Shown: positions 6,805 to 14,423 of the stretch, piece after piece
Layout: every line of letters starts with the position of its first letter
Numbering within the stretch: position 1 is the first letter of the stretch
Assembly (NCBI GenBank): GCA_902476645.1
Contig: CABSEG010000046.1
Span: 1-22,298 of the forward strand
Reading direction: 5' to 3'
Length of the DNA: 22,298 bases
Source: an uncultured Lachnospiraceae bacterium
GTDB taxonomy: Bacteria > Bacillota > Clostridia > Lachnospirales > Lachnospiraceae
Notes under the pieces: generated by a model
Database searches by the model: none
What the model saw: only the letters and a program-made list of their open reading frames with translations
Told to the model about the DNA's origin: nothing
Position numbers and translations under genes: made by a program

Positions 6805-8244
6805 CTAAGGAATATCATCTTCCTCCGAAATCCAGCTATAATAAAAATGCATCAAACCAATTCGTCCCCTTGTCCCTGTTTGTTCATTTAAATGTTCGAC
6901 ATGTCTGTAAAAGACTGTTCGTGACATAGCGAGTGAAGCCGCAACCTCACTCACACTTTTGTTGACAGTAAGAACCGCACTAAGCACCTCCTGTTCCCTC
7001 TTTGTCAACGCAAATCTCTCTGAGAAAGCTAAGAATTTTTCTGACTGTTTCAGCCTGCCGCCATCTGCAAGAGATTTCTTCATTATATATCTTCTCTCAG
7101 TCATGTAGGCGTTCATTACAACGCTGAGTGCCGCGAACAAAATCAGAACAAATACAATAGCAGCGATACCGCCACCTCCCGATAGGACTTTGACTGAGCA
7201 CCTGGTCAAAACCGCGGCGCTCATATTATTTACAGCTCTTCCCAACCCCGCCCATAATGCCGGATTGCTCATATATCCGGAAATCTCTATGAAGCCTGTT
7301 GTAAAAAAAACCGCAAAAAAACCTGAAGCAAGATAAAAGATAATCAGTCCTACTAGAAAAGGCGCCCCCATATTCAAGGCAATAATGCATAAAACAGATA
7401 GTATTGTTACACAGTACATAATAGTTCCCATATACTTTCTTTTTTTAATGTCAAACAGGAAACCAGCCGTCACCCCACTAAGTGCCAGAAAAATCCTGGG
7501 CCACTTTCCGATATCTTCAGTTCCCTGCGCATGAGCCATGGTGACTGCATTGTCTAATGTGCTAAAAATAAATGCTATAAATGCCACAAGAACGGAAAGT
7601 AGAATTCCTGCCGCCAGCCTTTTCCGCTTAAAGTCCGGCTCGATTTTCGCCCTCGTCTCATTTTCCTTTCTTTCTATCTCCATGGATCCCGACTTTTTTT
7701 GTCCATTTTTAATTGCCAGCAACGTTAAGCCAGCTAGACTTGCTGATAGCAACACAGCCTCCACAAGTTCATAGTCAACCAAATTATTATTGAAAAACTG
7801 AAGCAGAATTCCAAAAGCATAAGCGATTCCGATCTGACGCGCCAACTCTTCCTTTTTTTCTATAAATATAGCGGCCATATAATGAAAGGCGCTGCCTAAA
7901 ATCCCTAATAATAAAAATAAAGTCATTCCCACCGCCACGACTATGACAGGTGATCTATGTCGTCCGATAATTAATATACAAATAATTGCCATAAGTGTTA
8001 AAAACAGATAGAAAAGATCTCTATATTTAACCTTTATACAACGTATAACAAAAGAATACACTAAAAATCCAATAGCGCTCGAACCCAGAGCATAGTTCTG
8101 CAAGATAACGGTCTTATCATTTCTTACAAAATCAGAAACTCTATTCACAAATAAGTATTCTGATCCCAAAAATATAAATGTAAATCCCCCCAACAGTAAT
8201 AACACACAGATGCACATTTTTTTGTTTTCTCTAAAACTTTTCAT
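6805..8244 (-). CDS. 12-TM membrane protein with C-terminal LuxR-type DNA-binding domain
   Basis: 479 residues. About twelve hydrophobic segments occupy residues ~10-385 in two sets of six separated by a charged loop (around residues 185-210), an MFS-transporter-like layout. The C-terminal ~69 residues form a LuxR/GerE helix-turn-helix: LTKREQEVL, then SVSEVAASLAMSRTVFYRHV (recognition region), then an R-I-G-L-M ending. Membrane-embedded LuxR regulators of this kind are known, notably in Eggerthellaceae and some Clostridia, where they are thought to sense a small molecule through the membrane part; the ligand cannot be read from sequence. The ATG at 8244 is fixed by an in-frame TAG three codons upstream; the AGGAGG lies unusually far away (15 bases). 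A possible promoter is at 8310-8337. It lies directly upstream of the LRR gene on the same strand, making that gene a plausible target (inference). Confidence 0.88.
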   Translation of the reverse strand: MKSFRENKKMCICVLLLLGGFTFIFLGSEYLFVNRVSDFVRNDKTVILQNYALGSSAIGFLVYSFVIRCIKVKYRDLFYLFLTLMAIICILIIGRHRSPVIVVAVGMTLFLLLGILGSAFHYMAAIFIEKKEELARQIGIAYAFGILLQFFNNNLVDYELVEAVLLSASLAGLTLLAIKNGQKKSGSMEIERKENETRAKIEPDFKRKRLAAGILLSVLVAFIAFIFSTLDNAVTMAHAQGTEDIGKWPRIFLALSGVTAGFLFDIKKRKYMGTIMYCVTILSVLCIIALNMGAPFLVGLIIFYLASGFFAVFFTTGFIEISGYMSNPALWAGLGRAVNNMSAAVLTRCSVKVLSGGGGIAAIVFVLILFAALSVVMNAYMTERRYIMKKSLADGGRLKQSEKFLAFSERFALTKREQEVLSAVLTVNKSVSEVAASLAMSRTVFYRHVEHLNEQTGTRGRIGLMHFYYSWISEEDDIP

Positions 8245-8309
8245 AAAAGTCTATTCAGTCCTCCTCTTAGAAAAATAACTAGAAACTATTGCAATTATTT
8301 TAGCATGCC

Positions 8310-8337
8310 TATATAATAAAGTAAGTGATATTTCCAA
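8310..8337 (-). promoter_or_regulatory. Possible promoter of the membrane LuxR gene
   Basis: Minus-strand TTGGAA (8332-8337), 16-bp spacer, TATATA (8310-8315), about 65 bp upstream of the start codon. The match is moderate and the region is AT-rich, so chance occurrence is possible. Confidence 0.35.
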
Positions 8338-8942
8338 AAAAGTCAATGCTGGAAAAGTGATAGTGTGAAAGAACGTAGGGGACAGACTAAAATGGAGCAC
8401 TGAAACAGGCTGTTGAAAAATAACTATTTGAAGCAAGGTCGATTTTATTGAGATATGGGAAAAAGCAAGAAGAGACTCTTTTTTACACGGTATAAAACTT
8501 CCCAGAACAAGCCCGAGCCTGAACAGATCCCCATTTGGAATCCTCGGCATCGTTCTTATTCCCTTTGACAGTCAATCTTCCCCTATACAGAGTTTGCGAT
8601 GGTAACGTTGATTTCAGAAAGGATCTAACAGCCATTTCTTAAACTTAAGAATAGAATTGTTGAATGTAGAGAAACGTTTTTCTGGTAAGAAGGCTGGATT
8701 CTGGAAGCAGTTTTGATGATGGTGGCAACGAGAAAAGATTTTTGAACATCGACGCGGCGGCAGGTCTATAAATTAGTGCTTGAAAAGCGGAACTTACGCG
8801 GATTTTTATGCTATCTAAAACGGGAGAGTTTCTACGACTCACCTCACCGTGCTTTGTATTGTAGCTTCTTACATTAAGTATAGCGCAAAATATGGATTAC
8901 TATTTGTGCCGCCAACTGAAAGGCGGCGGAATGGAGATTTTT
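8338..8942. other. Long divergent intergenic region, no gene seen
   Basis: About 600 bp between the divergent membrane LuxR gene and the dual-HTH gene. Short open frames occur on the minus strand (8251-8550 and 8645-8842) but lack good ribosome sites and have no recognisable motif. The region must hold the regulatory signals for both genes and may contain decayed coding DNA. Confidence 0.45.
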
Positions 8943-10649
8943 ATGGAGTTTAAAGATAAACTAAATGAATATCTTAAAGGTCTCGGTTGTTCTGCGAGAG
9001 AACTGGCAAGCCGCTCACACTTATCCCCAAGTACGCTAAGCCGTTACCGCTCTGGGGAACGCCTGCCCGATAAAGAGAAATTAAGTCATCTCGTACAGGG
9101 GATTACATCTATCGCAATGGAAAAGAATGTCCCTGGTATAACTCAATCAGAAGTGGAGAAATCCTTTAGTAGCTGTATTAATAATTTTGACGTGTTTAAA
9201 GAGCTATCACATAAATTTGATACACTTCTGTCTTTGTTAAACATAAACGCTACCGAGTTATCTCATTTCCTTCATTATGATGCCTCTTATATATCTCGAA
9301 TTCGTACTGGCAGCCGACACCCTGGGAATCCTGAAAAATTCTCCGCTGCAGTGGCATACTTTGTTGCCCATAGATATCATGACATTTACGAAAAGCAACT
9401 TATATCTAATCTTATTGGATGCAGTTTGGATTCCTTGGATAGTCCTGATCATTACACCGAATGCCTTATAAAATGGTTTGGCTCTAAAAATATAAAGCCA
9501 ACCGCCAGTCCCATATATGACTTCTTTCAAGATATGGGTGATCTTAGTTTACATGATTATATTCAAAACCTTCCTTTTCGCGATCTACGCCTTCCCTCTA
9601 TCCCCTTTCAGTTTCGCAGCAGTAGGGAATATATAGGTTTTGAGCAAGAGAAACGAGCGGAACTAGATTTCTTAAAAACTGTCTTGCTTTCTAAAAGCTG
9701 TTCCTCCTTAATCATCATAAACGATATCCCGACTACAAGTTCCATGCTTGATTTCTCTTATAAAGTAAGATATATCGCTGCGCTTGCGTCAAAAAAGGGA
9801 ATTCATATTCAAATGATACAGCCTCTCAACCGTCCCTTGAGAGAGATTATCACGGAACTTTCTCTTTGGCTACCTTCCATTATGGCCGGGATGGTTCTCC
9901 CGTATTTTCTAAAGGATTATCACGGTACCGTCTACGGACACCTTCTCTATTCCTTCGATACCTCCGTTTTGGCTGGCGAATGCGTTATAGGCTTCCATAA
10001 ATACAATAGGTATCGATTATCCAAAAACAAAGCAGAAGTTGAGTACTATCGGCAGCGGGCTAAAAATCTTTTGCAGAGAGCTCTTCCCCTGTTTGATATC
10101 TATAAAAGCCATTCACAGGAAGACTTTTCTTCTTTTTGTCTCACACACGGACAGGACAGCGGAACATACCATTTTATTTTTTCCGTTCCGCCTTTGTATA
10201 CTATGCCAGAAGAATTTTTAAAAGATTTTTTAAAATCAAAAAATTTAGCTGATAGCGATACCCGTAAAATCCTAAATTTGGCTGCTGCCCAAAGAGGATT
10301 TACCGCAAAGCTTCTTTCCAATAGTCAGATAGCAAACCATCTCATCGTTTATTCAGAAGATGAATTTAATCGCTCCGTACCCTCCCTTTTTCTTGCCGAT
10401 ATCTTCTGCGAAAAAAGGATTACGTATACATATGAAGAATACAAAAAGCACGTCGCTTTTACAATAGAATTTGAAAAAAAACATACGAATTATTCTATTC
10501 ATAAATTTGATGTTGCAAAATTCCATAATATTCGAATTATTATAGCGGAAGACGAATGGATTATGATTTCCAAAAATAGAGAACCTGCTGTTCACTTTGT
10601 TCTGCGAAATCAAAAGCTTTGCAGCGCCATCAAAAAAGCATTGATTTAA
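8943..10649 (+). CDS. Dual helix-turn-helix cytoplasmic regulator of unknown target
   Basis: 568 residues from the ATG at 8943, chosen because GGAG (8933-8936) lies six bases upstream and the product then starts right at the first DNA-binding segment; in-frame ATGs at 8931 and 8892 are alternatives. Residues ~10-45 form an XRE/Cro-like HTH (SARELASRSHLSPSTLSRYR, then GERLPD). A second XRE-like HTH lies at ~98-130 (INATELSHFLHYDASYISRIR, then TGSRHP). The remaining ~430 residues have no membrane span and no family I can name. Two HTH units in one chain suggest binding to two half-sites or dimer-like binding by a monomer. It diverges from the membrane LuxR and LRR genes, so it may regulate the shared intergenic region or itself. 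A hairpin terminator follows at 10776-10820. Function beyond DNA binding is unknown. Confidence 0.82.
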   Translation: MEFKDKLNEYLKGLGCSARELASRSHLSPSTLSRYRSGERLPDKEKLSHLVQGITSIAMEKNVPGITQSEVEKSFSSCINNFDVFKELSHKFDTLLSLLNINATELSHFLHYDASYISRIRTGSRHPGNPEKFSAAVAYFVAHRYHDIYEKQLISNLIGCSLDSLDSPDHYTECLIKWFGSKNIKPTASPIYDFFQDMGDLSLHDYIQNLPFRDLRLPSIPFQFRSSREYIGFEQEKRAELDFLKTVLLSKSCSSLIIINDIPTTSSMLDFSYKVRYIAALASKKGIHIQMIQPLNRPLREIITELSLWLPSIMAGMVLPYFLKDYHGTVYGHLLYSFDTSVLAGECVIGFHKYNRYRLSKNKAEVEYYRQRAKNLLQRALPLFDIYKSHSQEDFSSFCLTHGQDSGTYHFIFSVPPLYTMPEEFLKDFLKSKNLADSDTRKILNLAAAQRGFTAKLLSNSQIANHLIVYSEDEFNRSVPSLFLADIFCEKRITYTYEEYKKHVAFTIEFEKKHTNYSIHKFDVAKFHNIRIIIAEDEWIMISKNREPAVHFVLRNQKLCSAIKKALI

Positions 10650-10749
10650 ACTCGTTTTATTTTAAGTCTTCAGCAGGACATCTATCCCTTTTACCAGAGG
10701 CACTTTACGAATTTTTTATTTAATGAGGTTATAAGGTTTTATAACATTG

Positions 10750-10770
10750 AAAAAATAGGCTACGCCTATT
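10750..10770 (-). terminator. Hairpin with T-tract on minus strand
   Basis: AATAGGC and GCCTATT form a perfect 7-bp stem with a GTA loop (10754-10770); on the minus strand it is followed by a run of T (complement of 10750-10753). It would stop any minus-strand transcript entering from the rpmF side before it runs into the dual-HTH gene. Confidence 0.55.
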
Positions 10771-10775
10771 CAACT

Positions 10776-10820
10776 CCCCTGCCCTTCAATCATGAGGGGT
10801 TAGGGGTTTTCTTTTCTTTA
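10776..10820 (+). terminator. Rho-independent terminator of the dual-HTH gene
   Basis: CCCCT (10776-10780) pairs with AGGGG (10802-10806) and CCCT (10782-10785) with AGGG (10795-10798), followed by TTTTCTTTTCTTT. It lies about 130 bp past the stop codon of the dual-HTH gene, back to back with the minus-strand hairpin at 10750-10770. Confidence 0.65.
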
Positions 10821-11140
10821 CGCTCCACTGGGTTCCTGCTACATGGCGAAGTCTGGCATCTCCAGCTTGCTCTCTGTAGTCTGAAATGAAGGAAATATTT
10901 TTTTCTTAAAATTTTCTTAAATCTCCGGCTAAAGCGCCTTGTCCGGTGTTGTAGGTAGTGAAAGAAAAAATTATCACAAAGCGGACAGAAATGCGCATTG
11001 ACAGATATATCGTCACAAAAGCGCAAAACAGTATTGATAATATCCGTGCGATGTAACCCTTGGGAGCCGCTATGGGGTTTGCCGGCAACTACGTCCTCTG
11101 TGAACTTTCACCAAAAACTGACGGCATACCTTTTATACAT
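10821..11140. other. Unassigned stretch at the right edge of the accessory block
   Basis: About 320 bp between two terminators. Two overlapping minus-strand open frames (10790-11026 and 10906-11088) have no clear ribosome site and no recognised motif. On the plus strand there is no start-to-stop frame of note. It may be decayed coding DNA or an untranslated RNA; nothing definite can be said. Confidence 0.4.
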
Positions 11141-11183
11141 AAAAAGAGCCTTCCGGATACCAACGTAACGGAAAGCCCCTCGT
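11141..11183 (-). terminator. Strong rho-independent terminator after rpmF
   Basis: On the minus strand GGGCTTTCCG pairs with CGGAAGGCTC (plus-strand arms about 11169-11178 and 11146-11155, with U-G wobbles), loop of 13 bases, then TTTTT (11141-11145). It begins about 20 bp past the rpmF stop codon and ends the yceD-rpmF transcript before the accessory block. Confidence 0.85.
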
Positions 11184-11200
11184 ATCTGCCACCATAAGGC

Positions 11201-11380
11201 TTAGTCAACAGATATGATCTCTTTTTTATTGTAAGTCCCACAATTCTTGCAGACTCTGTGTGGCAGCATCAGTTCGCCGCATTTGCTGCACTTTACTAAG
11301 TTCGGAGCAGTCATTTTCCAGTTTGCTCTTCTCTTATCTCTTCTTGCCTTCGAAGATTTATTCTTTGGACAAATTGACAT
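11201..11380 (-). CDS. rpmF: 50S ribosomal protein L32
   Basis: 59 residues, the usual L32 length. It opens with MSICPKNKSSKARRDKRRA, the basic N-terminal tail that enters the large ribosomal subunit, followed by WKM and APNLVKC. Cys31, Cys34, Cys44 and Cys47 form a C-x-x-C / C-x-x-C zinc ribbon, so this is the zinc-binding form. The ATG at 11380 has AGGAGG as ribosome site, embedded in the last codons of yceD; the two genes are 3 bp apart and surely co-transcribed. A strong terminator follows immediately, so the usual continuation into plsX is lost here. Confidence 0.97.
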   Translation of the reverse strand: MSICPKNKSSKARRDKRRANWKMTAPNLVKCSKCGELMLPHRVCKNCGTYNKKEIISVD

Positions 11381-11383
11381 GGT

Positions 11384-11911
11384 TTACACCTCCTTACCTT
11401 TGCTAAAGATATCACGGATTCTGGCCATTCTTGGATCAATATCTGTGCTATCACAGTCGCAAGTCCCCAGATTCAAATTGGTTCCGCAAGTGCTGCAGAT
11501 TCCCTTACAGTCCTCCCTACACAACACTTTCATGGGCCAATTCAGCAAAATCTCACCATAGACAAGCTTATCCATATCCAGATTATATCCATCTAAATAG
11601 CTGTGTTCTTCAAGCGCTTCTTCCGCCTGCGCCTCTGTCTGCTTCAGATCCAGCTCCTTCTCAAACTCTATCAGAAAAGAAGTCTTCACCTCTTCGAGAC
11701 AACGACTGCATGGAATCAGGATCTCTAAATCTTCCCTGCCTTTGATATGCACTTTCCTGTCACCCACATTCTCTATTGTAAAAGAAATTGGCGACTTGCT
11801 TACAATAGGAAACTTACCCAATCTTGACACAAAGACATCCAAACCAAGCTCTGCCTCCGTCTCGACTACTTTCTCCTCGCCTTTTACAACCTCGGTTAAG
11901 TCAATCAGCAT
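11384..11911 (-). CDS. yceD: YceD family protein (DUF177, 23S rRNA accumulation / L32 partner)
   Basis: 175 residues. The DUF177 hallmarks are present: PCSRCLEEVKTSFLIEFE near the middle and, at the C-terminus, CREDCKGICSTCGTNLN followed by CDC and DPRMARIRDIF. The two Cys pairs may bind a metal. In other bacteria YceD is needed for normal 23S rRNA levels and is nearly always encoded beside rpmF, as here. The ATG at 11911 has AGGAG six bases upstream and a consensus promoter at 11938-11966. In the Bacillus ylbM-ylbN-rpmF arrangement this is YlbN. Confidence 0.94.
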   Translation of the reverse strand: MLIDLTEVVKGEEKVVETEAELGLDVFVSRLGKFPIVSKSPISFTIENVGDRKVHIKGREDLEILIPCSRCLEEVKTSFLIEFEKELDLKQTEAQAEEALEEHSYLDGYNLDMDKLVYGEILLNWPMKVLCREDCKGICSTCGTNLNLGTCDCDSTDIDPRMARIRDIFSKGKEV

Positions 11912-11937
11912 AATGTTCTCCTATTCACACCTTGATT

Positions 11938-11966
11938 ATTATACATATCCCATTCCTCTTTGTCAA
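11938..11966 (-). promoter_or_regulatory. Consensus sigma-A promoter of yceD-rpmF
   Basis: Minus-strand TTGACA (11961-11966), exactly 17 bp, TATAAT (11938-11943): a perfect consensus match, about 27 bp upstream of the yceD start. It sits right behind the ackA terminator, making yceD-rpmF a separately driven, probably highly expressed unit. Confidence 0.93.
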
Positions 11967-11982
11967 GAAGTTTTTCTTGACA
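11961..11982. repeat. Perfect 9-bp inverted repeat over the yceD -35 box
   Basis: TGTCAAGAA (11961-11969), GTTT, TTCTTGACA (11974-11982). One arm contains the -35 hexamer of the yceD promoter. It may be an operator or simply a fortuitous hairpin adjoining the ackA terminator. Confidence 0.6.
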
Positions 11983-12008
11983 AAAGCGGATGGCGAGCAT
12001 CCGCTTTT
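11982..12008 (-). terminator. Terminator of the pta-ackA operon
   Basis: AAAAGCGGATG and CATCCGCTTTT form a perfect 11-bp stem around a 5-base loop, starting 18 bp past the ackA stop codon. The terminal TTTT lies in the stem arm. The symmetric A/T ends allow it to work in both directions. Confidence 0.85.
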
Positions 12009-12025
12009 CAGTCAACCTAGCTGAC

Positions 12026-13219
12026 CTAAATTAGAGCAACTGTTTCATGGCAAATGGCCAGCTCTTCATTGGTGGGGATAACCGCAACCTTCACCTTAGA
12101 GTCCGGTGTAGAGATCAGCACATCCTTGCCTCTTAACTTGTTGGCCTCCTCGTCGATCTGTACACCCAGGTATCCTAAGTATGCCATAATGTCCCTGCGC
12201 ACCAGCGTATCGTTTTCGCCCAGACCTGCCGTGAAGGCGATAGCGTCTACTCCATTCATCGCAGCCACATAGGCACCGATGTATTTGGCTACCCGGTAGT
12301 TAAATACAGCTCTGGCGCGAATTGCATTTTCATTGCCCTCCGCAGCAGCATCCTCCAGATCTCTGAAATCGCTGGAAATGTTATCGGACAGTCCGTATAC
12401 ACCGGATTTTTTGTTCAACATATTCATCAACTGATCAATATCCATGCCCTCTTTATGAGCCAAAAACTCCAGAATCGCCGGGTCGATATCTCCGGATCTG
12501 GTACCCATCACAAGTCCTTCCAGGGGAGTCAGACCCATTGACGTATCAATAGATTTTCCGTTCAGGACAGCGGATACAGAAGCGCCGTTGCCCAGATGGC
12601 ATACGATAATCTTGGAGTTGTTGATATCCATACCCAGGAACCTGGCCAGCTCTTTGGATACAAAGCTGTGGGAGGTTCCATGGAATCCATATCTTCTGAT
12701 CTTATATTTTTTGTAGTATTCATAAGGAAGTCCGTACATATAGGCTTTCTCTGGCATGGACTGATGGAATGCCGTATCAAATACGCTTACCATAGGAACC
12801 CCCGGCATCAGCTCCTGACATGCCCGAATACCAATCAGGTTGGCAGGATTGTGCAGCGGAGCCAGCTCATTACACTCTTCAATGGCCTTGATGACCTCAT
12901 CCGTAATCACCACGGAAGAAGCGAAGTTCTCTCCTCCATGTACTACGCGGTGTCCCACCGCTTTTACCTCTGACAGGCTCTTGATCACACCGGTCTTTTC
13001 ATTTACCAGCGCATCCAGTACCATCTGGATTGCCTCTTTATGGGTAGGCATCGGACTTTCCGTGATCTCCTTTTCTCCACCGGCGGGCTGGTAAACAAGG
13101 CGGCTTCCTTCAATGCCGATCCTCTCGCAAAGACCTTTCGCCAAAACCGCTTCCGTATCAGAATCAATTAACTGATACTTTAAGGAAGAGCTTCCGCAGT
13201 TGATAACTAATACATTCAT
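12026..13219 (-). CDS. ackA: Acetate kinase
   Basis: 397 residues, full family length. AckA transfers the phosphate of acetyl-phosphate to ADP, giving acetate and ATP, the substrate-level step that ends acetate fermentation. Visible motifs of the ASKHA fold: MNVLVINCGSSSLKY at the start, GHRVVHGG, FDTAFHQSMP, YGFHGTSHSFVSKE, HLGNGASV, MGTRSGDIDP and FTAGLGEN. The ATG at 13219 was chosen because GGAGG lies 8 bases upstream and the product begins with the conserved MNVLVINCG; an in-frame ATG at 13234 precedes that ribosome site. It lies 63 bp downstream of pta and shares its transcript, ending at the hairpin 11982-12008. Confidence 0.98.
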   Translation of the reverse strand: MNVLVINCGSSSLKYQLIDSDTEAVLAKGLCERIGIEGSRLVYQPAGGEKEITESPMPTHKEAIQMVLDALVNEKTGVIKSLSEVKAVGHRVVHGGENFASSVVITDEVIKAIEECNELAPLHNPANLIGIRACQELMPGVPMVSVFDTAFHQSMPEKAYMYGLPYEYYKKYKIRRYGFHGTSHSFVSKELARFLGMDINNSKIIVCHLGNGASVSAVLNGKSIDTSMGLTPLEGLVMGTRSGDIDPAILEFLAHKEGMDIDQLMNMLNKKSGVYGLSDNISSDFRDLEDAAAEGNENAIRARAVFNYRVAKYIGAYVAAMNGVDAIAFTAGLGENDTLVRRDIMAYLGYLGVQIDEEANKLRGKDVLISTPDSKVKVAVIPTNEELAICHETVALI

Positions 13220-13282
13220 GTGAAATACCTCCATCTTTCATTCATATTAAAACCGCTCTTGGCGGCAAATACGGCATACCCG

Positions 13283-14278
13283 CTACTGTGCCTGACACTG
13301 AACTGCTGTAATGGCAACCACACCCACGATGTCCTCAGCGCTGCAACCTCTGGACAAATCATTTACCGGCTTCGCGATCCCCTGGGTAACAGGACCATAA
13401 GCCTCTGCCTTAGCAAGTCTCTGCACCAGCTTATATCCAATATTTCCTGCATCCAGATCCGGGAACATCAATACATTGGCCTTTCCTGCCACGGTGCTGC
13501 CCGGTGCCTTGGATGCGCCTACACTTGGAACAATTGCCGCATCCAGCTGGAACTCTCCATCCAGTTTCAAATCCGGATACTCTTCTTTTGCGATTTTTAC
13601 AGCTTCCACTACTTTGTCCACGTCCGCATGCTTGGCACTTCCCTTGGTAGAGTGGGAAAGCATGGCAACCACAGGCTCCTCCTGCACCAGAAGCTCAAAG
13701 GACTCTGCGGAAGATTTGGCAATGGCGGCCAGCTCCTCAGAGGTTGGGTTCTGATTCAGACCGGAATCTGCAAAGATAAAGGTTCCGTTTGCGCCATACT
13801 CGCAATCCGGTACCACCATCAAGAAGAAAGCGGAAACCAGCTTCGTGCCCGGCTTTGTCTTCAGAATCTGTAAACAGGGCCTTAAGGTATCAGCGGTGGA
13901 ATGACAAGCACCGGAAACCATGCCGTCTGCGTCTCCCATCTTTACCATCATAACACCATAATACAGATACTGATTTAAAAGAATTTCCTTTGCCTGTTCC
14001 GGAGTCATGCCTTTTTTCTGCCTTAACTCCACAAGCTTGTCAATATAACCTGCCGTTTTCTCAGATTTGGCAGGATCCACGATCACGGCTCCGGAGATAT
14101 CCAGTCCTTCGCTGCCCTTTTTCACCGCTTCTTCGCTGCCGACCAGTACCACGTTGGCGATCCCCTCTTTTAAGATCTGCGCCGTAGCCTCATAAGTTCT
14201 GCGGTCTTCTGTCTCCGGAAGTACAATCGTCTTCTTATTTGCTTTTGCTCTTTCCTTGATTACGTCAATAAATCCCAT
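13283..14278 (-). CDS. pta: Phosphate acetyltransferase
   Basis: 331 residues, the short bacterial form without the N-terminal DRTGG/BioD-like regions found in enterobacterial Pta. It interconverts acetyl-CoA plus phosphate and acetyl-phosphate plus CoA. Supporting motifs: KTIVLPETEDRRTYEA near the start, GDADGMVSGACHSTADTLRP, GEFQLDAAIVPSVGASKAPG and FPDLDAGNIGYKLVQRLA. The ATG at 14278 has AAGGAG 9 bases upstream, and the promoter at 14345-14373 matches consensus well. First gene of the pta-ackA operon. Confidence 0.98.
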   Translation of the reverse strand: MGFIDVIKERAKANKKTIVLPETEDRRTYEATAQILKEGIANVVLVGSEEAVKKGSEGLDISGAVIVDPAKSEKTAGYIDKLVELRQKKGMTPEQAKEILLNQYLYYGVMMVKMGDADGMVSGACHSTADTLRPCLQILKTKPGTKLVSAFFLMVVPDCEYGANGTFIFADSGLNQNPTSEELAAIAKSSAESFELLVQEEPVVAMLSHSTKGSAKHADVDKVVEAVKIAKEEYPDLKLDGEFQLDAAIVPSVGASKAPGSTVAGKANVLMFPDLDAGNIGYKLVQRLAKAEAYGPVTQGIAKPVNDLSRGCSAEDIVGVVAITAVQCQAQ

Positions 14279-14344
14279 GATTTTTGACTCCTTTCGTATT
14301 TATTCACCCTGCAGCGAACTGTGGGGTTTCCTTCAATCGTTTTC

Positions 14345-14373
14345 ATTATATCCTCTCATCCGGCGAATTTCAA
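14345..14373 (-). promoter_or_regulatory. Sigma-A promoter of pta-ackA
   Basis: Minus-strand TTGAAA (14368-14373), 17-bp spacer, TATAAT (14345-14350), about 67 bp upstream of the pta start codon. A strong match; it diverges from the tmcAL promoter. Confidence 0.85.
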
Positions 14374-14394
14374 CTATAAATGTGTTTATTTTAG

Positions 14395-14423
14395 TATACA
14401 AATCCCCTTTTCTGGTCTATAAT
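14395..14423 (+). promoter_or_regulatory. Probable promoter of tmcAL
   Basis: TATACA (14395-14400), 17-bp spacer, TATAAT (14418-14423). The -10 is perfect, the -35 is weak (4/6). It lies about 95 bp upstream of the tmcAL start, back to back with the pta promoter. Confidence 0.55.

Noticed and set aside
6609..6818. Longer N-terminus for the LRR protein (start at 6818 or 6635)
   Set aside because: The start at 6818 would overlap the LuxR gene and bury the signal peptide; the AAGGAGG before 6608 and the normal signal peptide favour the short form.
8251..8550. Minus-strand open frame of 99 codons just upstream of the membrane LuxR gene
   Set aside because: Composition looks random, the ribosome site is weak, and it covers the likely LuxR promoter and leader.
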